This document shows, in pieces, positions 23,540 to 36,603 of a DNA stretch of 64,000 bases. This DNA comes from Gorsachius magnificus (lineage: Eukaryota > Chordata > Aves > Pelecaniformes > Ardeidae): positions 8,183,821-8,247,820 of the forward strand of contig CM067081.1 in assembly GCA_034008185.1 (NCBI GenBank). The letters run 5' to 3'. The notes below the pieces were generated by a model. That model was not told where the DNA came from. It saw nothing but the letters and a program-made list of their open reading frames with translations, and did no database searches. The first letter of the stretch is position 1. Each line of letters starts with the position of its first letter. Both the position numbers and the translations under genes were made by a program.

Positions 23540-24760
23540 TCTGTTGGACCAAAGGTCCTTCCCACCCATTATTCTGTCTCAAATAGAATCTGATAGCAGA
23601 CCCTCAGACTATAAAAATAGCCCTTGATGGATTTTTCTCTTCTTTGGAAGAATTTTTTTAGGCCCATTTAAATTTTCAGACTCCATAAAATCCGCTGCTT
23701 AATTGCATACTGTCTATTATCTGTTAGTGGTTAAATTATGGTTCCCACCATGACTTGTATTGTGGGAACAGTGAACAAGTGTCCCGTATTCTGCCTTCCC
23801 TGAAATTCATAATTTCATTAATTTTATTATACTCTTTTCTTGCTCATCTTTTTTAAAGCTGAGAAGGCTTAGTCTATATAATCTGCCCCTGTGAGAAAAT
23901 TGCCCTTATTGGCCTCTCTTCTCCTTCTCCACCTTTTCCAGGTCCTCTTCAGGATGAGGGGATCAGGACTGTCTGTAGTAGAAGCGTGTGGGTGTCTGTA
24001 TCATGGCATAATAGCAAAGATTTCTGTTTGGTTCTTTATTCATTTCCTTAAATTGTAGGAACAAATTTGCCTTTTTCACTACTGACAGGCACTGAATTCA
24101 TGTTTTCCTAGAACAATATAAAAAGTGTCCAGAATTTCTTCCCTGTGGAGCAATTGCTTAGGTAGTGTATATCAGTATGTACATTTACCAGGGACCGATA
24201 TTCCCCATGCCTCACTTTGCATTTATAGATATTGAATTTCATCAAGTGTTTTATCCTCCAGTCACTTGACATTTTGAAATCCCTTTGTAAGTCTTCTCAG
24301 TCAGTTTTTGGGTTTGCTACCCTTGCTACTTCAGTGTCTTTAGTAAAATATTATTGCCTCATTTTTCACCACCTTTTCTACATCACTAGTGGGAATTCCT
24401 CCGTTGTGAAAATGAAACCTTGTTTGTTGACCCTTGTTTCCTATCCTTTAAACATTCACTAATCCTTCACTCCTAGACTACTATATCTTTTATATTTTAT
24501 GATCTTAGAATCATAGAATCATAGAATGTTTTGGGTTGGAAGGGACCTCTAGAGGTCATCTAGTCCAACCCCTCTGCAGTGAGCAGGGACACTGCTAACT
24601 AGATCTTTTGGTGAGGAAGTCTGTTATAAGATTTCTGGAAATCCAAGTGATATTCCTGGTCCATGAGATTAAGTAGATCTACCTGTTACTCAAGTTAGAT
24701 TTAATTTATTTGTGGTCTCCCTTGAAAAAACTGGCTTCCACGTTTTTGAGTCATTGATCT
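23540..24760 (-). mobile_element. Ancient CR1-type LINE of an older amniote lineage
   Basis: The + strand reads as the antisense of an old CR1. Landmarks in order are 'ggaccaaaggtcc', 'gctgagaaggcttagtctatataatct', 'ttgcatttatagatattgaatttcatc', 'gaaatccctttgtaagtcttctcagtc', and after the nested insertion 'tttggtgaggaagtctgttataagatttctgg'. These match, with divergence, the CR1 family I know as common in turtles and crocodilians. A younger CR1 fragment interrupts it at 24505-24606. Boundaries are approximate. Confidence 0.65.
24505..24606 (-). mobile_element. CR1 LINE 3' fragment, nested in the ancient CR1
   Basis: The - strand CR1 tail repeat (atcatagaatcatagaatg), then 'tttgggttggaagggacctct' and 'gtccaacccctctgcagtgagcagggacactgctaac'. 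This is the same 3' end type as the fragments at 34205 and 36429. 'gatctt' occurs at both edges (24501-24506 and 24602-24607), possibly a short target duplication or coincidence. Confidence 0.9.
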
Positions 24761-27700
24761 CTTTCTGGTAATTTATTACTATTCATTTTATTGATTTTTT
24801 ATCACACTTTGTCTACTGACACATCAGATGCAGACAGTTCCATTGATTTGACAGGTCTGAAAGGCTCTTCTGTGGGTTCATCCTTAAACGCATCCTGGAG
24901 TTGATTGTAAATAATTCATTTAGCTTTATTGCTATGGCCTTTTCTTTCCTGAGATTTCTTATTACACCCCAATGCCCTGTGTAATTGGTATTTAGTGTCT
25001 GAATGCTGCACAGTCCTTACTATAGTTATCCTCACTATTCTCCTTTGTGGCAGGGAAATGCCATCCATCCTTGCTTTATAAAGACAGAGGCAGGATCCCA
25101 GAGACAGGCATTTGGTAAAGGTTGCTGAGTAATGAAACACTGAGGTTTGCAGTGCCTCAAAATTGTCTCCAGCTTTGAGCACAGAGCTCTCAAAGACTGA
25201 TCTCAGTGCCTAAAAGGTATCAGCTTGGAGGGGGGAGATGAATTATGTGCCAAGGACTGAATTCATGGCAACAAGTACATTGAGTGTTGGGATACCTACA
25301 GCAGCCAACCAGAAAAGCTAAGATGTGTCTGAAGCTCTGGCTCCCGGTGGTCTCTGTGATTCAGAGCTGGATGCTTCCAGCCTTATTTTCGTGCCTATCA
25401 CCTGTTCTAGCAGGACTTAGGTACCCCAGTTCCTTCAGGCCAGTCTGACATGAGCGGCCAACAAGCATTTGAGGAGGTAGAAGTGTATGTCAAAGTGCTG
25501 AAAATAATGTCCTGGTTTGTCCTGTTTCGCACCTTGGTTGTGAAAGGATTTGAAGGAGCACATCCTCTTCTCCTCAGTGTCCCTGCAGAGTCTGCAGTGC
25601 AAAGCCATGCCTGCCTCAAGCTTCTGCTGGTCTCTGAACACTGAGTGAGTCTGGACTTGGGCATGGGCTCACTTGGAGATTATCTGAAAGCACAGACAAC
25701 TCCACTGTCACATGCAGGAGCTCCTTCAGCCTTGTGTAAAGGGAGGAACATTAATACAAACTCTTAAAAACAAATCAAGAAAATGAAAAATCTCAACCCA
25801 CCTCACTAAAGACCAGTAATGCAATGGGACTGATAAATAAGCAGCATTAAATTATTGATACAGCTGCAGAAGATACAAAGATTTTCAGATGTGGCCTTGC
25901 TATGTGGGACACCTGGGAAGATTTTTTGGAATTATCTCTCAGAGACAGTTGCATGCTGCAACAAGGGTTTGCTTAATGAATGACTTTCCGGTAAAGAAGA
26001 TAGTGTCTGTATCTGCCATTTAAAGGGATAGAAACTCTTGCTCTTAACTTCAGATAAGGATTTTAAGACACAGATTTTGAGATCATAAGGCAAAGGAACT
26101 TTTGAAGATAAATTATGTTTTATACAGTCTATTTTTAAAGTTTTTTAATCTATATTTATTTCATCACATTGCATCTTGTACTGACTTGCTTGTTTATATA
26201 GAAAAACTGAAAGCTGTTCATCACAATACAAGCCCACTCTGTTTGGAGTCTTTCCATTAACTTGGTTCAATTTACAGACCTTAATGACAGAACTGTAGTG
26301 CTAAATCATAACTATGGAAAAGAAATACTTCAGACTTTGCTAGAGAAACAGCTATTTCTTTGGCTTATGTTTGATGGGAAATACTAAGTTAATGAGACAG
26401 AGGCAGAAGGAAACTATAAAAAATATGGCAACTGCACCACTGATCACAAGTTGTGTTAAACAACAAAATGAGTTTGATCCTATAAGACTAGAAGCAGGAA
26501 TGGTAGAGCTAAGCACAAGAGAAAAGTTTGGATATTGATGTAGTAAAATGATTTAAAGACAACACATCTGGTTATCAGGTGCTGGGTGTGGTCAATCTAC
26601 AAAGTTAAGGCAGATATGCAAAGGGGATTTGAAATTTCATATGCTCTGGCAGGTTTTGGGTTGCTGAAGTAATCTTAATCATCAAACATAACTCTCCATC
26701 AAGGAGACACAAGGTAGCCCTGGTCAAAAATTTTCTAATGTAACATTGAGATGGACACATACAAAGAAACTACACAGCCCCACAGTAATTGTGCCTCCCC
26801 GGCCCCTATGCTCTCCCTGAGATGTCTGGCAGTCTATGGGCTGATGATTCCAGGCACTGGGAATTCCTCTTCCCCCACTGACTGACTGGTGAGAGTCATC
26901 ACCTACACACTGGGAAAATTGTTAGCAAACTGAAGGGTTCAACCTGATTCTCCCTAAGCTGCCTGTTTTCATATTTTGTCACCTGCAGATATTTCAAGTG
27001 TTTGATTTTTTTCCATCTGTCTTGCTTTGTTGGTTTTTTAAACACTGAAAATTTTCCATGTCCTTTTTACTGTCAGCACTAATGCAAGTAGTACAGGCAA
27101 TTTCAGTTTTCCACCTTCTGTATCTATTTTTCTCTATAAAAGCGACATCAATTTTGGTTTGCAGCTACCCTGGCTCAGAAGAAAAGTGCATCTAGCCAAG
27201 TGTGACAGTAGTTAGCAGCAGATGTTTAGGGAACATATAGGAACAGGGCACATATGGTCTGATCCTCTCCCCGCTGTACACCACAGCCTTCTCCAAAGAC
27301 AGCATCTTTACTCAGCCCTTAAATCACCCAATAAATTGCATTGCTATTTCCATGTTGGAAGGGAAGAAAGATGAAGTTCCTACAGCTTGCAAATGAGGCT
27401 ATGAAATACTAAAAATGTCTAAGAATTGGTCCAGACAAATTCCAATGAAGTAAACAAAACCAACTCTTCAGTCAGAGGCATTTGTTTGTTCCCTTTCTTG
27501 CTTGTTTGTTTTTCCACGACTCTCTGGGATGCCAGAATCAAAAAAAAAAAAGAACTCACTTTTGGGTCTCTATTCTGTTATTCTGTAAGACTCAATTCCT
27601 TTTAATGGCACAGGTTTTGTATAAGCAAATGCTAAATGACAGTGTAATTTACACCGCAGGCTTTTCTGACAAAATGTGTAGCTTCAATAGATGCTTCCTT

Positions 27701-28463
27701 CTATTGAAATCAAAGAGATTTCACCCTTTACGTTTAATTTACCCATCACAGGCATTGATATGGCCACTTTACCATACTCTCTGAGCACTTCACAGTACTC
27801 TCCTTAAGTATTCTTATTTTACAAGTAGGGAAACAGGACATGGAATCAGAGAAAGGTTCACACCACCTATATCAGCCTATTTTTCTCATTTAATGCAAAT
27901 GCTCTGAATTCTTCCTTTCCCATAGGTAACTAGTTCTCTCCTTTACTGTTTAGGGAATTTAGATTCCTCTAATAATCACTGCATTGCATCTAATTTGTTT
28001 TCCCAAAAAAGGAAAAATGAAAGCCCTCTCTACAAGAAGTCCACCATCACACCAGGGGTGCCTACATTGCCCAAAGGTGGCTGAGCTCGCAGACACACTG
28101 CAGCTCCCAAATCACCACCGTACAGCCATATATCAGCCATGGTGAGGTACAGCTTTACCTCGGCTATAGTGCTTTCAAGATTGGGTTAGTACCAGTGCAC
28201 AGTTCTGGAGAACATCACCTGAACTTTTATGTAGCTTGAGGGTCTCTGTACCATCCTCAGCTGGTAAAACCAAGGAACTTTTAAGCAAAGTGAATTATTT
28301 TTACCCACTGCAGAAAATGCTGTCTCTTAGACACCCAAGTCTGACTGTCATTTTATACAGAATACATGTTAAAAATTCCTAATATGTCAAAAAGTGATAA
28401 ATATGATCTGAAATAGACTCCTATGTCTCAACTTATTTTATATTTTAGTTCTTCTGAATAGAT
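24761..28463. other. Intronic sequence, no gene recognised
   Basis: AT-rich. A GC-richer patch at 25300-25680 is open on both strands but shows no domain or splice logic. Confidence 0.5.
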
Positions 28464-28640
28464 ACAATCATAGGTAATTTAGCTTGGAGGAGACCATCCT
28501 GAGATTGTATGTCCAACCCCCCTCTTAAAGTAAAGTCAACTTAAAAATAACATTAAGTTGCTCAAGGCCTTGTCCAGCTGAGTTTTTAATATCCTCCAGG
28601 ACTGCAGAACCTCTCTGCCTTGCCTGCACCAACATTCACC
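28464..28640 (-). mobile_element. Old CR1 LINE 3' fragment
   Basis: Diverged - strand CR1 3' end: 'atcataggtaatttagcttggagg', 'gtccaacccccctctta', then 'ctcaaggccttgtccagctgag' and 'aatatcctccaggactgcagaacctctctg' from the coding tail. The left edge is unclear because the terminal repeat has decayed. Confidence 0.65.
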
Positions 28641-31600
28641 ACTATCCTGGTGAGATTCTGCCCTCTCCCACATGCAGCTCCATTCGTGATGAACTGATCC
28701 CTGAGTAATGTAAATGTGAATGTGGTCCAGCACTGTTCCTTAGTCCTATATGACCCATTATATTAAGGGCTGGATTTTCAGAAAAGTTCTTGTCATGCTT
28801 CCTATGGATTTCTCTATTGGGAGAGTGAGATTTGCTCCTCATTCCTACAGTGGAAGCAAGAGAGTTGTCCTCATGCATCTTCCTTGTTAATGCCAAGGTT
28901 TCTTGTTCTTATGGAGGCTTTTCCTCCCCCAAAGTACTTATTCAAGGTCAGGAAGCAACGTAAAATGTGGAAATTTCTGAATAACCCCGTGATGAACATA
29001 ACACACAAAGACATACTTATTAAACTGATCTATTCTACTTTCCCAGCTACAGAACCTTTTTGTAGAGGGCATTATCTGATATTTTTAAAAAATGGAGGAA
29101 AGATGCCAGCATAACCTGTGAGCCAGTGTTCATTTATAGGTGCTGAAGACATAAGCTGGACTTTTATTATTCCTGCCTCAGTCTTGTATTTCCTGTACAC
29201 ACAAACCTAACATTAAGGTGCATCACGTTCCAGCTTCCGTCATGACACAATCATTTGATTCAGGCTCAGGAAATGGTAGTAGTGTATGAGATTTCAAACT
29301 GAGTTTTACATCCTGAAATGTGCAGTCAATTTTTGTAAAATACATTTGATAGAAAATATTTACCTATATTAGAATGATATAGGTAAAAACTGCACAATAT
29401 TAGAAAAGCAACCACACCCATGAATTATTTTCTACTACATAAAATGTGTAATGGCACAGATAAATCTCAATGCATAATTTTAAGTACGTGTAATCTGCTT
29501 GAAATTGGTCAGATTACTCAAATACTAAAGAAAACTATTTTTAAGAGCCTGACTCAAGAGACTGCTATTACTGCTTTACCTAAACTTAAGGACATGGCTT
29601 TTGATAAACATTTCCCGTATAAAATTAACTGCTAAGTAGAAGAGGGGTTTGCGGTAAATCTTTATTCTGTAGGAAAAATCAAGGTGAGGTTAAGCCAGTA
29701 TAGGCAGAAACTTTTCAAGGCAGGGGGAGGGAGAAGAACACAACTAGTTTTCTTGGAAGATTTATTTTTAGGCTTTTTATTAGTATTTTTTAAATGACAA
29801 TATTAAAAGGAAAGGTCTCAGCTCCATTGCTTAGTGTCCTTGCTTAAATCAGGAATTACACACAGAACGAAGAAGTGTTATTATGGACAAAATCATCAAA
29901 ATTCTAAGTTTCCTTCATGATAGCAGAAAAAAAAAATGGCTTATCCTAGTTCCTAGCACCATCCAAGAGCAAGGAATCAAAGCGTTTCTGTTACTGTACC
30001 AGACCTTCGTCTTGTCAGCTTCAGAGCAGCTTAAGGCAAATTCTGTCAATCTTAAAGCTGCTTACGGTAACATTTTCAAAGCGACTTAGCAATTCAAAGT
30101 CTAATCTTCATTGAAAGTCAACAAAACCTAGGCTCAGATGTGCTTAATTTACCTTTAAAAATAGGATGCAGGAACTTCTGCTGTTACCCTTAATCCTGCT
30201 TTTGAGCACGTGAGAACTAGCACTCCCAGGGAAGGAGGGTGTACATAACGCAACGGAGTGACTGATGGGCTGCAAGGAGTTCATGCAGCATGGATTTAAT
30301 TTTGCATTTAAAGGACAGAAGCTAAGAGGTTTAGCATCATCCTCTTGCAAGTTTGTTTAATAAATATTAAAATACATATTGCTGCTGCTAAATATCTTTG
30401 CTAGCAGTGGCTGATCAGCTCTTTTTTCTTCAAAGTTTGTTTCTAAAGAGGACTGACAAACACACACAGAGTGAAACCACCAAATCTAATTACTGAAAAG
30501 AAAAAACAATCACAATGTTTTGACATAGGCGAGGTGACACCAAAGGCTATTATTTTTATTTCCCCTTTTTGTTTGTTTGTTTCTGCTTTTGTGTATTCTG
30601 ACATCTTACTTTCAAGCTTTTCTCCATGAGAAGGGGACATGAATGAAAACTGAGTTTTTGAACTATTCATTTGACTCCAGAAGATGGAGGTTTATAGGAA
30701 ACATCATCTACCAGGAGAATGTTCAACCCTAATCACAGAATAAAACTTAAGTGGGATAAACCTTTTCATGATCGGTAAAGGTTGACAGATAAGGGTAAGG
30801 ATAAGCTCAAGCAATCCACAGAACCGGTTGACCAAATAGTACTTTTCGTCTTATAGCTGCTGCTCTTTCAGGCAACTTTCTGTGTTATTTCCATTACAGT
30901 TTAGCAGGTTTCAGCTGAGTTCAGCTCAGGCCTTCGGCATCATTCCATAGCTATTGATTTCTGTAGAGTTACACCTTGTAAATGTGAAGACTTTAATGAG
31001 ATTTTCCTGTTTAGCCTCGTGAACCAAAGGTTATGTAGAGTTACCTTCGTGCCATAAAAATACGGTTTAGACTTTGATAGCATTTGGATCTTCGCAAAAT
31101 CACCCTTCTTCTTTAAAAGAGACAAAGTCAAAACCAAAAATTAATTTCACTGGTTCCTTTGAAGTCTGTGCTAAAACACAAAGGACTCACTCTATCAGCA
31201 ACCTCCCATTGACTGAGTAAACTCTTAACGAGCTCTTCAAGTTTGGGCCTAGAGACAAAAGGATTTTATGATTTCTCAAATACCTGCATCCAGCAGAGTT
31301 TATGGACTTTATACATTTCTCCAGATTAGGCAGGAGAATTAATTTCCATAATAATTTTCAGTGGTGTTCCATGGTGCAGTTCCTGTAGGCATGTGTCACT
31401 TCATTATTTCAGAAAAACCTCATCAGCCGACACAATAACAACACAAATCTGACTTCTGACTCTTTCGTTGTCAAAGGACAACATTCAAGGCCAAGCAGAA
31501 ACCATTGCTAAGAAAGAGCTGTTGCAAACAGATATATCAACTTCTCCAAAATGCCCCTCTCTCATTAAAGAGAGCAGCCAATGTTCTGTCTCGTTAATAC

Positions 31601-34204
31601 TTTCTCCTGGTTTTGTTTGCCTACACTTTTTCAATAGCTGGAGAACAATTCTTTTTCAAAAAGAATCTCTAAAGGTTGAAATGTATAAACGGATTTACTA
31701 TGACGTGAACAAAAGCGCACTTCGATACTAGAAAAGTCTGTAGACTTTCTCACCTCTTACACTTCTTGCACAGAAGTAAGAATATTCTGACATTGCTCCA
31801 ATATTACATGCTGATTTCTGAAAAAAAAAATAAAATTAGTATTCTTTTTTTCTGCCACAATTGTCTGAATTTTTGGCTGGTGGCGTGTTTTTCAGTACTA
31901 GAGACATTGTATTTAGTCCATCTCTTGCTACTCTTTTTGTCACCATTATGTTCAAATTATAAAAATCATAAATGTGGATCATTTTTCTGTAGGAAGGCTT
32001 TCTCTTACTTTAGTTCTCCAGATGTCTAATATCCTTGTCCAAAAAAACAAAGAAGCCATCATATATCTGGCTGGTAGTAATAATTATGTTATCAGCAGGG
32101 TTCTTTCATGTGCTGAAAATTTCCTTTTGATTATCACCCCGTAGAAGTGCAATGAATTCTGTGGGCAGCCTGGCCCCAATGTAATTTTTAAAGCCGCTAA
32201 CAGATATGGGTCATGATTAGGTCTAAGGGAAAGCAATTGCAAGCTACAGGGTATCTGAAACAACTACCTAAAAAACCCAACTACCCAAAGCAGACCTTTG
32301 AGAGCTATTGTAATATCTAGAACTATTGAAGTCCAATTATTTAAAAAAAAAAATAAATTCAGTGTTTTTTTACAGTGTGTTCTGTATTAGAAGGATGATA
32401 CATTTGGGAGCAGGGAGGGAGGGGGATGGCTACAGGCTGTGCTACAGAGTCACAGTATTCCCTTTAAGTCTTGTTGTCTTTGAAAGAAACATTTTATTTT
32501 ATTTTATTTTATTTTATTTTATTTTATTTTATTTTCCCTGGGGGAAAAAAAAAAGAATCCCCAAATGAATATTCTCAGACAGTATATCAGTTACTATTTC
32601 TTTAAAACTAAGAATCGCAGAATAACTCTTTGGCTCTTGTGTCAAACTGTGCAACCTGCAGGTTGCAATTTCAGGTGAATTACCCAGTAGTTTAAAGTAT
32701 CCCTGATTTGACATCCAGTCACTTTTCCTTTCTGGATACGGATAATCTTAAATGTCACAACACAGGAATCTGTGCTGAGAAACTGCAGAGATTCCTTAGA
32801 CAGAAACCAGAGATGCTGTCAAGCAGCAGCTTCACTTCATCTGCATGGGGGAAAAAAAACCAAACCAAGAACTTGCAATTTTCACATAATTTTGATGCAT
32901 AATCCTCAGGCCAGGCCAAGGTCAGTCAAAAATTATCTCATTTCTTAAAAAAAAAAAAAACCACAAAAAAACCTTAGAAGAAACATGGCCTAAGTTTTCC
33001 AGTTTGCTGTGAAATTTGAATCTTACTCACAAGTCTGGGGTTTTATTGTGAAATTTCACACATGAATTCAGGAGTGCTGAAGAAGCACTCCAGAATCGAG
33101 ATGCTACTGCAGATCTGCTCCTGAGTTTGTCAGAATACCTAAGGCTAAATCTATTTCATGTTCTGACCCAATGCAGTCTCTCAGTTTTAAAGCAAACCTC
33201 AAAGCTGCAAATCTGGAATTCATTGAGTACAACACAGATGTATTTTAACACTTCTGCGTTTGCCATGGATGAAGCTGGGCAGCCAGTTTTTCCTAGTCAA
33301 TAAATTACAGAAAGGGTCGAGGCACATGTTCGCAGCTTGATACTGGTTTCAGATGTTTGCAAGCAAAAGGGGAATCCTGTTTGGCCCTTTTATTCCCTGT
33401 AAAATGCCAAAGAAACAAAAAGCAGGTGTACCCTGAAATGAATTCCTCTTGTGCCAGCACAAGAGAAGACATGAGAAAGAGCTTCACTTTCCCAAGCCAC
33501 ATTTCAATTCCTGCTGGAAGAGCTTAAAGCCAGGCAAACCTGGGAGTAATACCAGTTCTGTCCATGTCCACAGCTGAAAAACTAAAGCTGCCAGTCCTTC
33601 CTCACTGTGGGCTGTGAGAGGTTTTGCCTTTAACACAGGACCTTCTACGCCGTTGCACAGCAAGACCACAAAAATGCAACATGCATTCATTGATTGATAC
33701 TTCTGAAAATGTTGACTTATATCTGTCCTGTACAGAAGAACCCGTTTCCTGCAGAGAACATGACCACTTGCTAAAGACCCAAAAAAGGCCATCAACAACA
33801 TAAACATTGGCTCATAGGAGCTGACATTAAGAGTCATGGTCAGATCTGCAAAATGAACAAAATATACCTCAAGGACAAATGGAAGTTCTCTTTCCTGATG
33901 TAAGCACCATAAAGAAAGTATCTCCCTCCTCTTAGTGATTTTTTCCTGCTAATACTGCTGTCTCTAATCCTTTTTTCATTGAAGTCTGTGGCATAACTCT
34001 CTGCCAAATTCCCACTAGGAGCAAAATCATAAAGAATGAATTGGACTGAATGTAGAAATTGCTGAAGGAAGTAAAGAAACTATACAGTAGCAAATGGAAA
34101 AGGCTTGGATGCAAATGTGCAATGGGATTTGGCATAGTGAAGGTGCCTTAGGGGCAGCTCCACTCCCTCAGGGTCCCCATCAAGGCTGTCAGCTATGCTG
34201 ACAT
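28641..34204. other. Intronic sequence, no gene recognised
   Basis: Long AT-rich stretch. It includes an ATTTT array at 32491-32535 and A-rich runs near 32340 and 32947. The - strand open frame at 33484-33837 (117 codons) has no recognisable features. Confidence 0.5.
32491..32535. repeat. (ATTTT)9 pentanucleotide microsatellite
   Basis: Nine uninterrupted ATTTT units. Confidence 0.97.
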
Positions 34205-34440
34205 AGGTTTAGACTGGATCTAAGGAAGAAATTCTGTACAATGAGGGTGGTAAAACACTGGAACGGGTTGCCCAGAAACATGGTGGAGGCCCCATCCCTG
34301 GAAATATTCAAGGCCACGTTGGACGGGGCTCTGAGCAACCTGATCTAGTTAGCGGTGTCCCTGCTCCCTGCAGGGGGGTTGAACTAGATGGCCTCTAGGG
34401 GTCCCTTCCAACCCAAAACATTTTATGATTCTATGATTCT
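34205..34440 (+). mobile_element. CR1 LINE 3' fragment
   Basis: Holds the CR1 coding tail ('gaacgggttgcccagaaacatggtggaggcccc'), the 3' UTR ('ttgaactagatggcctctaggggtcccttccaacccaaaaca') and a short ATTCTATG tail. It belongs to the same 3' subfamily as 36429-36603. Confidence 0.93.
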
Positions 34441-34746
34441 AACACCCTAAACTACACGTGCCTGGGAGCATCCTCCATGGCCCACCACAACAGCCCCTAT
34501 CCCTTCTTTTGGGTCCTCCTCTCCACCACGAAAGGGTGGTGGATCCAAACTGTTGCTGGGAATGGTCCCTGACGTGTGCTAAATTCCAAAGGGAACACAG
34601 CAATCATGCGGCAGTGCCCTGGCGTGACTGAGTTTGATAACACAGGTGCTGCTAACACTGTCTGTCTCAGCCCAACTTCAGTAATTAAGCTTGAAGGGAT
34701 CAGCTGCATGATGCAACATTATTAAGACAGGAAGTATGAAAAGAGC

Positions 34747-34878
34747 CATGCCATTATGTGAAAATTGAGCCCTTTTAATGGCATCTTAATTGTATTGCAA
34801 TGGCTGCTTCTATCACAGCCCTGCTGTGGTCTCTGTTGTAGCTATGGCAATGAATTATGCTGGGGGTTCTTTCATTTT
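34747..34878 (+). repeat. 132-bp direct repeat, copy 1
   Basis: Near-identical to 35298-35429 at a constant offset of 551 bp; I see a handful of substitutions and no gaps. Both copies start 'catgccattatgtgaaaa' and end 'gggggttctttcatttt'. Copy 1 stops at the GGAGA array. Confidence 0.95.
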
Positions 34879-34962
34879 AGGAGAGGAGAGGAGAGGAGAG
34901 GAGAGGAGAGGAGAGGAGAGGAGAGGAGAGGAGAGGAGAGGAGAGGAGAGGAGAGGAGAGGA
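34879..34962. repeat. (GGAGA)n pentanucleotide array
   Basis: About sixteen perfect GAGAG/GGAGA units, all purine on one strand. It starts directly at the end of direct repeat copy 1. Confidence 0.97.
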
Positions 34963-35297
34963 AATAAAAAGCAGGAATCACAGCATCTTTGACATGTAGG
35001 AAACAAGTCAAACATTCAGATGTTTTTTGTTGAAACCTTACTGCCATAGTATATTCCTAACAAAAGCTAATAAAACAGTCCCCTCCCACTCTTGCAGAGG
35101 AGGTGACAGTGTATGACTGGGCCATCCATAGCACAGGGGCTATTCTGGCAGCCTCCAGCTATAGCAAGCAGCATCTCAGAGCTTCCCACACCTCACAAGG
35201 AGAGCAGCTTTCTTCTACGCTCTATACACAGGATTTACCTGTTCAGCTTCTCCAGATGGAAACAAAGCTGGGAGGAGAAGGTGAAAGTGTTTATTGA

Positions 35298-35429
35298 CAT
35301 GCCATTATGTGAAAACTGAGCCCTTTTAATAGCATCTTAATTGTATTGCAATGGCTGCTTCTATCACAGCACTGCTGCGGTCTCTGTTGTAGCTATAGCG
35401 ATGAATTATGCTGGGGGTTCTTTCATTTT
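35298..35429 (+). repeat. 132-bp direct repeat, copy 2
   Basis: Partner of 34747-34878. It continues into 'ctcctaatgttttc', not into a purine array, so the homology breaks exactly where the array begins in copy 1. Confidence 0.95.
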
Positions 35430-36428
35430 CTCCTAATGTTTTCTTCAAGCTGAGCCTGCAAGTGGGTGGAAATATATCTGTTACTGAGAGTGCAGAAAAG
35501 ATAGCAATGAAACTTGGGGTCTGATGCTGAATTACTGTCTCAACCCAGGCAAATGATTAAACCTCTGCGCACTGGATTTCACCATCTGTGGAAAAAAAAA
35601 AAGGGGTGGGGGTAGGATAGATGTGGAGAAGAAGGAGAGTAAAGTATCTCTCCCTTATGATGACTCTGTAAAGCCTGATTTCTGAGAATCTCTGCTAAGG
35701 AAATTTTCAGAGAAAAGAGTAATATCCTTTAGTGGTATAAATGCAGATAAACTGGTAGATTGCAGAAGAGTTAGGACTGTTTACAGAACCTGAATATCTC
35801 TCTTGCTAAATGTTGTTGTCGTTTCATAATCAAGTAAACGGCAAAGAGCAGTCTGTAAATTTATGTGCAAACTCCCATCTGTGCCAGAAGAAGAAAGTAA
35901 TTTCAAAGATGCAAATAAAGCTGCCACACAGTACCTGAGCTGTATCAAATTGAGATTACTGGCCATAGTGCAGTGATATGGGAGTTGAAGATTTGGGGGT
36001 TTTGCACTGAACACAGGGGAGCACTCACTAAAATATATTGCTGTGTTGTAAATGCATTAATATCCCTTACCTTGCCAGGACAATCATGGATACTACTACC
36101 TTACAACTGTTGTTGACAGCATTAGCTGAGGAAGCTACATTCCTCTGTTAAATCCCCTTTTCTGCCACAGGCTTAGCAAGACCACATAGTCTTTCTGTAT
36201 CTTATTTTTCATTCCTAAAATGCTGGTAACAATGTAGGCATGGTGGGTGCCAGTAGGCTGCAATATACGGGCTTGTGCAATGAATTGGTTTGCTATTTCC
36301 TTAAAGAGAATATATTTCCTCCTATGTCAAACCTTTATTACTCTAGCTGCAAGAATAGGTGTCATTAGAAATAGAAATTTACTGCACAATGCAACTTAGC
36401 TTTTGGACATATCTCAAATGCTGAAGTA
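35430..36428. other. Intronic sequence, no gene recognised
   Basis: AT-rich with an A11 run near 35591. Nothing supported. Confidence 0.5.
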
Positions 36429-36603
36429 TTGCCCAGAGAGGTGGTGGAAGCCCCATCCCTGGAGACATTCAAGGCCAGGTTGGACGGGGCTCTGAGCAAC
36501 CTGATGTAGTTAGCGGTGTCCCTGCTCACTGCAGGGGGGTTGGACTAGATGACCTCTAGGGGTCCCTTCCAACCCAAAACATTCTATGATTCTATGATTC
36601 TAT
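36429..36603 (+). mobile_element. CR1 LINE 3' fragment
   Basis: Begins in the coding tail ('ttgcccagagaggtggtggaagcccc'). It continues through the 3' UTR ending 'ggtcccttccaacccaaaacattctatgattctatgattctat'. It is the same subfamily as 34205-34440. Confidence 0.95.

Noticed and set aside
33484..33837. 117-codon - strand open frame starting MTLNVSSYEP
   Set aside because: No domain, no splice context and ordinary intronic composition; this length is expected by chance in 64 kb.
34765..34999. Open frames rich in Glu, Arg and Gly
   Set aside because: Produced by the GGAGA microsatellite, not a gene.
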